From assembly GCF_037911135.1 (NCBI RefSeq), contig NZ_JBBLYU010000005.1, positions 62,001 to 126,000 of the forward strand: a stretch of DNA of 64,000 nt, in the 5' to 3' direction. Positions 16,492 to 24,122 of this stretch are shown here, piece by piece (the stretch's first letter is position 1; each line of letters starts with the position of its first letter). The notes below the pieces were generated by a model. That model ran no database searches, was not told where the DNA came from, and saw only the letters and a program-made list of their open reading frames with translations. This DNA comes from Phaeobacter sp. A36a-5a. GTDB lineage: Bacteria > Pseudomonadota > Alphaproteobacteria > Rhodobacterales > Rhodobacteraceae. The position numbers were made by a program, and so were the translations under genes.

Positions 16492-17501
16492 CCCACTGGC
16501 TGCCCCTTGCCGATCCGAGCGATGTTTCGGTCTGTCGTCGCACGGCACGTCAGCTGGCGCAGACGGCCGGGTTTTCACGCGCCCGGATTGAGGAAATCGC
16601 AATTGTTGCCAGCGAGGCGGCGACCAATGTTTTGCGCTATGCCAAGCGCGGTCGCTGCCTGATGCAGGTCATGCCGGGGGTCGAGGGCCCGCGTCTGGCG
16701 CTGATTGTTGTCGATCAGGGGCCGGGGATCGACAGTCTGGAAAAGATGATGCGGGACGGTATCAGCAGCGAGGATTCGGCGGGGCTTGGTCTTGGCGCCA
16801 TGCAGCGCCTGTCGGACCATTTCGATATCTATTCGACCCGCGACGAAGGCACGGTGGTCGCCTGTGAGTTCCGGCAGACACCCTATCGACCTGCCGCGAT
16901 GGAGGTTGCGGGGCTTTTGGTGACGCATCCGGCGGAAACGCGCTGCGGGGACGGCTGGGATCTGGCCTGTGTACGTCACAATGCGCGGTCGGACGGGCGG
17001 CTGGATCTGATCCTCTGTGATGGTCTAGGCCATGGACATCGCGCTGCTGACGCCGCCGATGCCGTGGTGCATGGGTTTGCCCAGAGGCGAGGCCGGACCC
17101 CCGCGACAACGCTGACAGATATTTCAGATGAAATCGCCGCCACACGCGGGGCGGTTGCGGCCTGTGTCGCCGTGGCTGCGGACGGTCGGCGCATGTCCTA
17201 CGCCGCCGTTGGAAATATCGCGACAATCCGCGCCCGACTGGGCGAAACCAAGCGATTTGCGACCCGTGACGGTCGTCTTGGTGCCGGTCCGGTTGCGCCG
17301 TTTTCGGACGAGATCGACCTGTTGCCCGGTGATACGGTTATCTTGCACAGTGACGGTCTTCTGACTTTACGAGACCTGCACGAAAAACCCGCTTTGCTGA
17401 TGCGTTCAGCCTTGCTGATTGCGGGGAAACTTATGGCTGAGAACTTCCGTGGACGCGACGACGCGGGTCTGGCGGTCATCAAAATCGCGAAAGAGAGCTA
17501 A
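16488..17501 (+). CDS. Fusion of RsbW/T-like ATPase domain and RsbX/SpoIIE-like PP2C phosphatase
   Basis: A 337-aa two-domain protein. Residues 1-135 are a second GHKL ATPase (EEIAIVASEAATNVLRYAK, VVDQGPGI, GLGLGAMQRLSDHFDIYS). Residues about 140-335 are a PP2C-type phosphatase with metal-binding acidic motifs (LILCDGLGHGHRAADAA, VILHSDGLL, RDDAGLAVIKI), as in RsbX and SpoIIE. In Bacillus RsbX resets the stressosome by dephosphorylating RsbR and RsbS. The fusion suggests a protein that is both partner of the switch and feedback phosphatase. It overlaps rsbT and is followed after 4 nt by the kinase gene. Confidence 0.85.
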   Translation: MTHWLPLADPSDVSVCRRTARQLAQTAGFSRARIEEIAIVASEAATNVLRYAKRGRCLMQVMPGVEGPRLALIVVDQGPGIDSLEKMMRDGISSEDSAGLGLGAMQRLSDHFDIYSTRDEGTVVACEFRQTPYRPAAMEVAGLLVTHPAETRCGDGWDLACVRHNARSDGRLDLILCDGLGHGHRAADAADAVVHGFAQRRGRTPATTLTDISDEIAATRGAVAACVAVAADGRRMSYAAVGNIATIRARLGETKRFATRDGRLGAGPVAPFSDEIDLLPGDTVILHSDGLLTLRDLHEKPALLMRSALLIAGKLMAENFRGRDDAGLAVIKIAKES

Positions 17502-17505
17502 CCTC

Positions 17506-18669
17506 GTGTCTACGGCATTGATAACGGTGAAAATCGACACGGAACAGGATGTTCTGAGGCTGCGATTTATTGCGATGGCGATTACCAAAGCGCTGCATTT
17601 CGGCACGTTTGCCCAAACGCGGGCGGTAACGGCCCTGCTTGAGGCTGCGCGCAACGCACAGCAGCATGCCAGCGGCGGGCGGGTTCGGCTCGGCCTGAGG
17701 GACGAAAGCAACAAGGTGGCGCTACGGGCCACCATCACGGATCAGGGGCCGGGGATAGAGGGACTTGATGATATCATGCGCGGACGGCGCGCCGCAGCAG
17801 CGTCAGCCCGGGCGGGTCTGGGGCTGGGGTTGCGCGGTCTGTCACGCCTCGCGGATCATCATTCGGTGCGCAGCAACCCGGAGGGTACGGAGATAGAGCT
17901 GCTGTTTCTCAGCCCGTTGAGAAGCAATGAGATGAGCGAGGCGACGCAGGCCGCGACAGAGGCCATCAGCAAGATACGCGGCGCAGATCCGACCGCAGAA
18001 TTGGCGGAGCAGAACCGTATGTTGCTTGAGGCACTGACGGAGCGTGATCTCCTGATGAAGGAAGTGCATCACCGCACCGGCAACAATCTGGCCTTGATCG
18101 GTGCCCTTATCCGAATGAGTCGACGTGGGGCCGAGTCTGAGGAGACGATATCTGTGCTGTCCGATCTGGAGGCACGTGTTCAATCCGTCATCCGGGTGCA
18201 TGAGCAGTTGCAGCGCTCCGCGCGGGTCGATCACTTGCAGGCATTGCCTTTCCTGCGGGAGGTTGCGGCCAATGCCGAAGGGGCGTTCAACTCAGAGGCC
18301 CTGAAGGTGGCGGTCGAAGTTCGCGGCGATGACATCGAAATCCCGAGCTCGATGGCGATTGACCTGGGCCTTCTGGCGGGCGAGTTGCTGACAAATGCCT
18401 ACAAGCACGCTTTTGTCGGGCGGGATCATGGGGAAATCCTGATCGAACTGACAGAGCAGAACGAGGCATTGCGGCTGGTGATTGCTGATGATGGGCATGG
18501 TTTGGCTGAGGGTGATGCCAGGCCCGAGCGGTCCGGGTCACTCGGTTGGCGGATGATCCGCAGCATGGTTGGGAAATATGCGGGGACGACCGAGGTGGAT
18601 GGCTCCAATGGCATGCGGGTGGTGTTTACCTTGCCGTTTGAGCCGAGTAATAGCAGCGGATTATCCTGA
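17506..18669 (+). CDS. Histidine kinase with N-terminal GHKL domain and HisKA_2-type core (stressosome output)
   Basis: The 387-aa product starts with GTG 17506. Residues 1-140 form a third GHKL-type ATPase domain (LLEAARNAQQHA, ITDQGPGI, GLGLGLRGLSRLADHHSV). A short linker with coiled-coil character (AELAEQNRMLLEALTERDLLMKEV) leads to a HisKA_2 dimerisation domain with the phospho-acceptor motif EVHHRTGNNLALI (His188/189). A catalytic ATPase domain follows (GELLTNAYKHAF, ADDGHGLAEG, GSLGWRMIRSM). No response regulator is adjacent. In alphaproteobacteria HisKA_2/HWE kinases commonly feed PhyR in the general stress response, so this kinase may link the stressosome to PhyR-EcfG; that is inference. 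Its stop overlaps that of the convergent gene by 9 nt. Confidence 0.88.
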   Translation: MSTALITVKIDTEQDVLRLRFIAMAITKALHFGTFAQTRAVTALLEAARNAQQHASGGRVRLGLRDESNKVALRATITDQGPGIEGLDDIMRGRRAAAASARAGLGLGLRGLSRLADHHSVRSNPEGTEIELLFLSPLRSNEMSEATQAATEAISKIRGADPTAELAEQNRMLLEALTERDLLMKEVHHRTGNNLALIGALIRMSRRGAESEETISVLSDLEARVQSVIRVHEQLQRSARVDHLQALPFLREVAANAEGAFNSEALKVAVEVRGDDIEIPSSMAIDLGLLAGELLTNAYKHAFVGRDHGEILIELTEQNEALRLVIADDGHGLAEGDARPERSGSLGWRMIRSMVGKYAGTTEVDGSNGMRVVFTLPFEPSNSSGLS

Positions 18670-19788
18670 GCGGGCCAAGCCGCACCAATAGGAGACGCCC
18701 CCGTCGATGGCATTATCGTTGAAATCATACCCGGGATTGTGCAACGGCATGGCGTGCGAACCCTCTGTGCCATTGCCCATCAGGACAAATGCCCCGGGCC
18801 GATGTTGCAGGAACGCGGCGAAATCCTCCGAAAACCCGACACGCCCGTAAGCGGGGTCAACGCTGCCGACCCGTCCAGCCGCAGCCACGGCACGCGCTGT
18901 GGCCTCCGGCTCATTGACCAGAGGCTGAAACGACGTGGAGTAGTCCACGTCGCAGATGCCCCCATGTGCCATGGAGATCCCATTGGCAATGGCCCGCATC
19001 CTCTCTTCGATCCTGGCAGAGACATCTGCCTCAAAACCACGACAATCCCCTGATATTACGACGTTACTCGCCAGAATATTGCGCGCACCATCGGTTTCAA
19101 AATCCGTGACGGAGACAACGCAATGATCCCGGGCAGAAACGGAGCGCGAAGTAATGGTCTGCAGCTGGGTCACGATTGCGGCCCCGGTCACAATCGGATC
19201 AATCGCTTTTTCAGGCATCGAGGCGTGGCCGCCGCGCCCAGTAATCCTAATTTCAAAGTTATCTTCAAAGGCACAGAACGGGCCGGCCTGGGTTGCGAAC
19301 TGGCCGATTGGCAGCCCCGGCATATTGTGCAGTCCGTAGATCCGGCTGATGTCAAAGCGGTCGAACAGACCATCGGCAATCATCGCGGCCGCGCCTGTGC
19401 CGTTCTCCTCATCTGGTTGAAACAGAAAATGGACGGTGCGGTCGAATGTTGGGTCAGCTGCAAGGCGAAGGGCAGCGCCCAGGAGCATCGTGCTATGCCC
19501 GTCATGACCGCAGCCATGAAATCGCCCGGGCGTTCGCGAGCGATAGGAGAGGTTCGTGGCTTCCTCAATCGGGAGCGCATCCATATCAGCACGCAGAGCA
19601 ACCCCCGTGGTGTCCCCGCCGCGTCGGAGCGTGGCGACAACCCCCGTCCCGCCGATCCCGCGGGTGACCTGCAATCCTGCCGTTTCCAGCACCTTCGCAA
19701 TCGCATCGGAGGTGCGGTTCAGGTCAAACCCGGTCTCCGGGTGCATATGGAGATCGCGACGAAAGGCGACAAGATCCAGATCAGGCAT
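18661..19788 (-). CDS. M20 family metal-dependent amidohydrolase (hippurate hydrolase-like)
   Basis: A 375-aa M20D amidohydrolase. Motifs include RRDLHMHPETGFD at the N-terminus, ALRADMDALPIEE, the metal-binding FHGCGHDGHSTMLLGAA, FLFQPDEENGTGA with the catalytic Glu pair, and GRGGHASMPEKAIDPI in the lid/dimer domain. It hydrolyses N-acyl or N-carbamoyl amino-acid amides; the exact substrate is open. Start ATG 19788 overlaps the end of the ammonia-lyase gene by 8 nt, so the pair is an operon for breakdown of an amino acid derivative. Confidence 0.9.
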   Translation of the reverse strand: MPDLDLVAFRRDLHMHPETGFDLNRTSDAIAKVLETAGLQVTRGIGGTGVVATLRRGGDTTGVALRADMDALPIEEATNLSYRSRTPGRFHGCGHDGHSTMLLGAALRLAADPTFDRTVHFLFQPDEENGTGAAAMIADGLFDRFDISRIYGLHNMPGLPIGQFATQAGPFCAFEDNFEIRITGRGGHASMPEKAIDPIVTGAAIVTQLQTITSRSVSARDHCVVSVTDFETDGARNILASNVVISGDCRGFEADVSARIEERMRAIANGISMAHGGICDVDYSTSFQPLVNEPEATARAVAAAGRVGSVDPAYGRVGFSEDFAAFLQHRPGAFVLMGNGTEGSHAMPLHNPGYDFNDNAIDGGVSYWCGLARSG

Positions 19789-20806
19789 CTTCGACCCTGC
19801 CTTCTGATAGGATCACCAATGGGCGCATCTCAGGGTATGTGCCAACCTTGATGTCATGCAAAAGGGCGGTTAGGCCTGCTGTTCCCGACGGGGTGCTGGG
19901 GATTCCGAGGTCTGCGGCGGCATCAACGCCGCTGAGAGCGGCCCTATCGGAAATAGTGGAATAGCGATCAGCGGTCTTTGACAGAATCTCATAGGCAAGC
20001 ATTGAGGGTGTCTTGCAGTCGAGCCGCCCCATATTGGAGACCGGACCCTCAACCGTCACAATCTCGCCCGCCCCCGCGCTATGCTGAAGACAGGGCGCGG
20101 CATCCGGCTCAACAACGATGATTTCAGGCTGAACTTCCCAGTTTGCACGGATCATATAAGCTATAGCACCGGCCAGACCGCCGACGCCGGCCTGCAAATA
20201 GACATGGGTCGGCCATTGACCAGAGCGTGCAAAACTGTCGCGCATTTCCTGTGCAATGACCGTATAGCCCTCCATTACCAGTCGGGGTGGCTCGGTGTAG
20301 CCGGGCCAGGAACCATCTGCGAGATGAACTGCGCCGCTTTCTGCGGCATCCTTGATAGCCGCTGCAATGCTCTCTTCGTAGGTGGCGCCGGAGCGTATCA
20401 CCTCAGACCCTTTTGCTCGGAGCCGCTGCACGAAATCCTCAGGTACAGTCTTGGCCAGGTGGATCCGGCATTTAGCGCCAAAAAGACGTGCCCCGGCGGC
20501 GACGGCCATGCCATGGTTCCCGGCACTGGCGCAGACGAAGGTAACCCCTGAAGCAGCGGCCCGCCCGCGATCACTGGCCAGATCCGCCGCTGTCAGACCG
20601 GTTTCGCGTATCAGCAGCTGCGCTACCGCATAGACACCGCCCATCGCCTTGAAGGCCCCAAGACCCATTCTGTTGGTTTCATCCTTGATCCACACCTGCT
20701 GACCGTCGACCTCGTGCTGGACAAGCGGCGAGGGGCGATAGGCCGGGCAGGCGGTCAGCATCTGCTGGGGCTGGGCGGGGTCGAGCGTGACATTGATCTT
20801 GTTCAT
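19781..20806 (-). CDS. PLP-dependent diaminopropionate ammonia-lyase-like enzyme
   Basis: The 341-aa fold-type II PLP enzyme has the cofactor lysine in NRMGLGAFKAMGG. The Asn-containing SAGNHGMAVAAGARLFG motif and the phosphate-binding QAGVGGLAGAI also match diaminopropionate ammonia-lyases (YgeX family); threonine/serine dehydratase-like specificity is an alternative. The family converts 2,3-diaminopropionate to pyruvate and ammonia. It is slightly shorter than YgeX (about 400 aa). It is divergent from an Lrp-family regulator 84 bp away, which probably controls it, and is coupled to the M20 gene downstream. Confidence 0.82.
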   Translation of the reverse strand: MNKINVTLDPAQPQQMLTACPAYRPSPLVQHEVDGQQVWIKDETNRMGLGAFKAMGGVYAVAQLLIRETGLTAADLASDRGRAAASGVTFVCASAGNHGMAVAAGARLFGAKCRIHLAKTVPEDFVQRLRAKGSEVIRSGATYEESIAAAIKDAAESGAVHLADGSWPGYTEPPRLVMEGYTVIAQEMRDSFARSGQWPTHVYLQAGVGGLAGAIAYMIRANWEVQPEIIVVEPDAAPCLQHSAGAGEIVTVEGPVSNMGRLDCKTPSMLAYEILSKTADRYSTISDRAALSGVDAAADLGIPSTPSGTAGLTALLHDIKVGTYPEMRPLVILSEGRVEDA

Positions 20807-20890
20807 GGGGCCAGTCTAGGAAAGGTTGTTGCTGTATTCCGATCAAATTTGGGTACATTACGAGAAATTCTTGCATCATGAGGGGCAAGT

Positions 20891-21364
20891 ATGGGGGAAA
20901 GACTCGACAAGGCTGATGTGACCCTGCTGACACTCCTGCAGCGCAATACACGGCTTGGGCTGGAATCACTTGCGGTTCAGGCAGGGTTGTCTGCGGCCTC
21001 GGTTCAGCGGCGGCTGAAATCACTGCGCGAGCGCAGGGTGATCACCGGTGAGATCGCGCTTGTCGATCCAGCCAAGGTTGGTATGCCCATGACATTTGTG
21101 GTGATGGTCGAGCTGGAGCGTGAGCGCCTCGATCAGATCGACGCGTTCACCCGCCGGGCCGGATCCGAACCGATGGTCCAGCAGTGCTACTATCTGACCG
21201 GCGAAGCGGACTTCTGTTTGATTTGCACCGCATCTGATATGGAGGCCTTTGAAGAACTGACCAAACGATTGTTTTTCGAAGACTCAAATGTGCGACGGTT
21301 CCGGACCTCGGTTGTAATGGGGCGCAAGAAAGTCAGCCTTGAAGTTCCGGTCTCCGCCGGATGA
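20891..21364 (+). CDS. Lrp/AsnC family transcriptional regulator
   Basis: A 157-aa protein with an N-terminal winged HTH (LDKADVTLLTLLQRNTRLGLESLAVQAGLSAASVQRRLKSLRERRVI) and a C-terminal RAM/ACT-like effector domain (VVMVELERERLDQIDAF and VQQCYYLTGEADFCLICTASDMEAFEEL). Lrp-type proteins sense amino acids as octamers. Divergence from the ammonia-lyase-amidohydrolase operon points to local control, likely with an amino-acid effector. Confidence 0.92.
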   Translation: MGERLDKADVTLLTLLQRNTRLGLESLAVQAGLSAASVQRRLKSLRERRVITGEIALVDPAKVGMPMTFVVMVELERERLDQIDAFTRRAGSEPMVQQCYYLTGEADFCLICTASDMEAFEELTKRLFFEDSNVRRFRTSVVMGRKKVSLEVPVSAG

Positions 21365-21458
21365 AATGACCACTGGCGGCTGCGGGCGTCTGACGAGTTC
21401 CGACGGCAATAGGGCAGCCTGTTGCGCGTTCATTTTGCGATTGGCGGGAGGGTTGAGC

Positions 21459-22700
21459 GTGGTGGCTCGTTTACTGTGTTTTCTGTTTTGTTGCGTGCTC
21501 CCCTTGGGGGCCGCATCGGCTCTGGATCGTGCAGAGGTTGAGGGCCAGTTTCAGCGCTGGCTGCTGCAGGAGATATGGCCCGAGGCACAGGCTGCCGACG
21601 TTCGACGGACGACCTTCGATACTGCGTTTTCCGGTGTGAAACTGAACTGGGATCTGCCGGATCTGGTCCCCCCGGGCACTAAGGCCAACCCTCCCCGTCG
21701 CCAGCGTCAGGCGGAATTTGGCGCGCCGGGGCGCTACTTCAATCGCGGCTCCGTTGACGGTGCGACGTCGGTCGGACGCCGGATGGCGAAGCGACATGCA
21801 GCTGCCCTGCAACAGACCGAACGCCGTACCGGAGTACCGGGGCGGATTATTCTGGCGATCTGGGGGCGCGAGAGCGGCTATGGTCAGGTGAAGATCCCTC
21901 ACAATGTGTTTGAGGTGTTGGGCACCAAGGGCTTCATGAGCCGCCGCGCTCCCTATTTTCGCCAGGAATTGATTGCAGCCCTGCAGATCGCCGAGGCCGG
22001 GCATGCGCCGGGCAATGTGATGAAGAGCAGCTGGGCTGGCGCATTGGGCCAGCCTCAGTTCATGCCTTCCAGTTTTCTCAAGTTTGCCGAAGACGGCGAC
22101 GGCGATGGTCGTGCTGATATTTGGCGTTCCGAGGCAGATACAATTGCGTCTATCGGTGGTTATCTGGCGCGCCATGGCTGGGACAAATCGCGAGACTGGG
22201 GGTTTGAGGTTTCCCTGCCGGATGCGGTTTCATGTGCCCTAGAAGGCCCGGATCAGGGGCAAACCATCCGTGACTGGGAAGAGCTGGGTGTCCGGCGCAG
22301 TTCTGGACGGCCGTTTCCGCAGCATGAACAAGACGGCGTTGCCTATCTGATGCTGCCCGCTGGGCGGAATGGTCCCGCGTTTCTGGTCACCCCGAACTTT
22401 TATGTGCTGAAAGACTACAACAAGAGCGACCTCTATGCGCTTTTTGTGGGGCATGTCGGTGACCGCATTCAGTTTGGCGTCGGAGATTTCCAAGGTCAAT
22501 GGGGACAGGTCGACAACATGTTGCGATCTGACGTCGCGGCGATGCAGCGCGGGCTGGAGCGACTTGGCCATGACGTCGGCGACGCCGACGGGCTCGCGGG
22601 GTTCAAGACCCGTCGTTCGATCGGCCGCTGGCAAGAGGCGGCTGGGCGGCGGGCCACATGTTTCCCGACCTCAGCGATGCGGTCTGATCTTGCCCGGTGA
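21459..22700 (+). CDS. Lytic murein transglycosylase, MltB family (second paralogue)
   Basis: The 413-aa secreted enzyme probably starts at GTG 21459, behind a GGGAGGG ribosome site, giving a signal peptide MVARLLCFLFCCVLPLGAASA after a GTG-GTG pair. An in-frame ATG at 21339 overlaps the Lrp gene and adds no signal. The SLT_2 domain shows ILAIWGRESGYGQVKIPHNVFE (catalytic Glu), WAGALGQPQFMPSSF and EDGDGDGRADIW. A C-terminal peptidoglycan-binding module follows (MQRGLERLGHDVGDADGLAGFKT). Unlike the paralogue at 10577-11725 it lacks a lipobox, so it should be soluble in the periplasm. Confidence 0.88.
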   Translation: MVARLLCFLFCCVLPLGAASALDRAEVEGQFQRWLLQEIWPEAQAADVRRTTFDTAFSGVKLNWDLPDLVPPGTKANPPRRQRQAEFGAPGRYFNRGSVDGATSVGRRMAKRHAAALQQTERRTGVPGRIILAIWGRESGYGQVKIPHNVFEVLGTKGFMSRRAPYFRQELIAALQIAEAGHAPGNVMKSSWAGALGQPQFMPSSFLKFAEDGDGDGRADIWRSEADTIASIGGYLARHGWDKSRDWGFEVSLPDAVSCALEGPDQGQTIRDWEELGVRRSSGRPFPQHEQDGVAYLMLPAGRNGPAFLVTPNFYVLKDYNKSDLYALFVGHVGDRIQFGVGDFQGQWGQVDNMLRSDVAAMQRGLERLGHDVGDADGLAGFKTRRSIGRWQEAAGRRATCFPTSAMRSDLAR

Positions 22701-22706
22701 TAGCCG

Positions 22707-23816
22707 CTACCGGTTGGTAGCCCCTGTCGGATGCGCGCCGGCGGTAACCTTGCCGAAGTCTGGATGGTCATGACGATCCAACCAGTGAAAGAAGCTGGCG
22801 ATCATAGCTGCCAACCCGTGCCGTGGCACTGCAAGACTGTCGCGTCTGGTGAAGTCAAACTGCGTCGGCGGCACGGGATCTGTCCCCTTGGGGACAGCGG
22901 TTGGCAAGGCACCTACTGGAACAAATTTGGCGATTTCGCTGTAGATTTCGGTCCATTGCCAACTTCTGGCGACTGCGAAATAACGTCCCTCGGACCCCGG
23001 TTTTTGCAAGGCGGCCAGACAGAGCGCCGCCAGATCGGAGGGATGGATCAGCGACATGGACCCCTTTGGCGTCTGATGATGCCAAGGATGCGCCCCGACC
23101 GCCATCTCACGGAGGCGCCCCAGAATATGCCCTTGATCATGGCAGGGCAGAACACCGGGTCCGACGATCATACCTGACAGCAAGATAATCAGACGCAAAG
23201 CCCGGTCCTGTGCAAGGCGCGCCGCCGCAACTTCCATTGCCGTTTTCTGTGCGGCGATGAATTTCCGCTGCTGGATTTGAAGCTCGAAATCGGAGTGGTG
23301 TCGCAGTTCATTTTTGATCCGGGGCGCGTTCTCTGGCTCGGCGGATGCCGTGCTCGACAGTAGGACGATATCGGAAATACCGCTCAGATGTGCTGCTTCG
23401 ATCAGATTGTGACAGGCTGATTGTGCGGGTATTACGCAATGCTCCAGGCCCGTTTCCCGATCCAGGTCACCCGCAGCAGTCCCATCAGGCGCTTTGCGGA
23501 TGGAGGGCAGGCAGGCGATCACCAATGCGTCGGCACCATCAAGCGCGGGGGCAAAACTCTCAGGATCAGCAGTATTTGCTGAGACTAGTCGGAGCCGCTC
23601 CTTGGCACCGGGCAGGGCCATCAGGTGAATGGTTTTTGAGCTGTCCGTCGCATCTCGCAGTGTACCGGTCACGCGCCAACCGAGTGCAAGGGCTGCGCGG
23701 GTAATATGCGCGCCTGCAAGACCGGAGGCGCCTGCGACACAGATATGCCGGGGACCTGTCGGCCTGCTGGGGATGGTTGTCTCCTGCGTGTATCGAGAGG
23801 CTCCGGTTCCGGTCAT
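22707..23816 (-). CDS. Extended SDR / NAD(P)-binding epimerase-like protein
   Basis: A 369-aa Rossmann-fold protein with the glycine motif ICVAGASGLAGAHITRAAL near the N-terminus, a DADALVIACLPS-type segment and a later substrate-domain pattern SLIHPSDLAALCLAALQKPG. The active-site YxxxK typical of SDRs is not obvious, so it may be an atypical NAD-dependent epimerase/NmrA-like protein. I prefer ATG 23816 (MTGTGASRYTQET), which has GAGGGAACAGG upstream; an ATG at 23903 is in frame. It ends 7 nt from the convergent transglycosylase. Its start faces paaZ2 across about 300 bp, so it may share a regulatory region with the TDA genes. Confidence 0.7.
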   Translation of the reverse strand: MTGTGASRYTQETTIPSRPTGPRHICVAGASGLAGAHITRAALALGWRVTGTLRDATDSSKTIHLMALPGAKERLRLVSANTADPESFAPALDGADALVIACLPSIRKAPDGTAAGDLDRETGLEHCVIPAQSACHNLIEAAHLSGISDIVLLSSTASAEPENAPRIKNELRHHSDFELQIQQRKFIAAQKTAMEVAAARLAQDRALRLIILLSGMIVGPGVLPCHDQGHILGRLREMAVGAHPWHHQTPKGSMSLIHPSDLAALCLAALQKPGSEGRYFAVARSWQWTEIYSEIAKFVPVGALPTAVPKGTDPVPPTQFDFTRRDSLAVPRHGLAAMIASFFHWLDRHDHPDFGKVTAGAHPTGATNR

Positions 23817-24122
23817 TGCCTGTTCCCTCGGATTAATAGGTAGATTATGGCGGCGCTTGTTTAAGCCTGCGCAGGCTGGCAGCGGGCGGTCGAAATTGCA
23901 CATCGAAAATCCTGAGGCTTCCCCTCGGCGCGTTTTGGAACCCCGTTGATCAAGCCGGCTGCGCAGGTCTGCCTCAGAAATCCTGAGGCGCTGTTTTCAA
24001 ACTTTCGATTGGATGTGGCACCGGCTTTGGCTGAGACCTTAGGACGGAATGACCGGACTTTCCTGATGCAGATCGGATGAGCCATGTGGCGTCCTGCTGT
24101 CAGGTAGCCGGAACCTCCCGCG
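23817..24122. other. Divergent intergenic region upstream of paaZ2
   Basis: About 306 bases between the leftward SDR gene and rightward paaZ2. I see no coding sequence. It contains the 12-mer AAATCCTGAGGC twice (23907-23918 and 23978-23989), the second copy inside an inverted repeat described separately. Promoters for both genes must be here. Confidence 0.6.
23971..23989. promoter_or_regulatory. Inverted repeat GCCTCAG-N5-CTGAGGC upstream of paaZ2
   Basis: Perfect 7-base arms at 23971-23977 and 23983-23989 with a 5-base spacer. A related, imperfect dyad (CTGAGG at 23912-23917 with CCTCGG following) lies 71 bp upstream with the same flank AAATCCTGAGGC. Two similarly spaced copies, about seven helical turns apart, look like binding sites for a dimeric regulator. 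The sequence differs from the palindrome upstream of tdaC. Confidence 0.45.
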
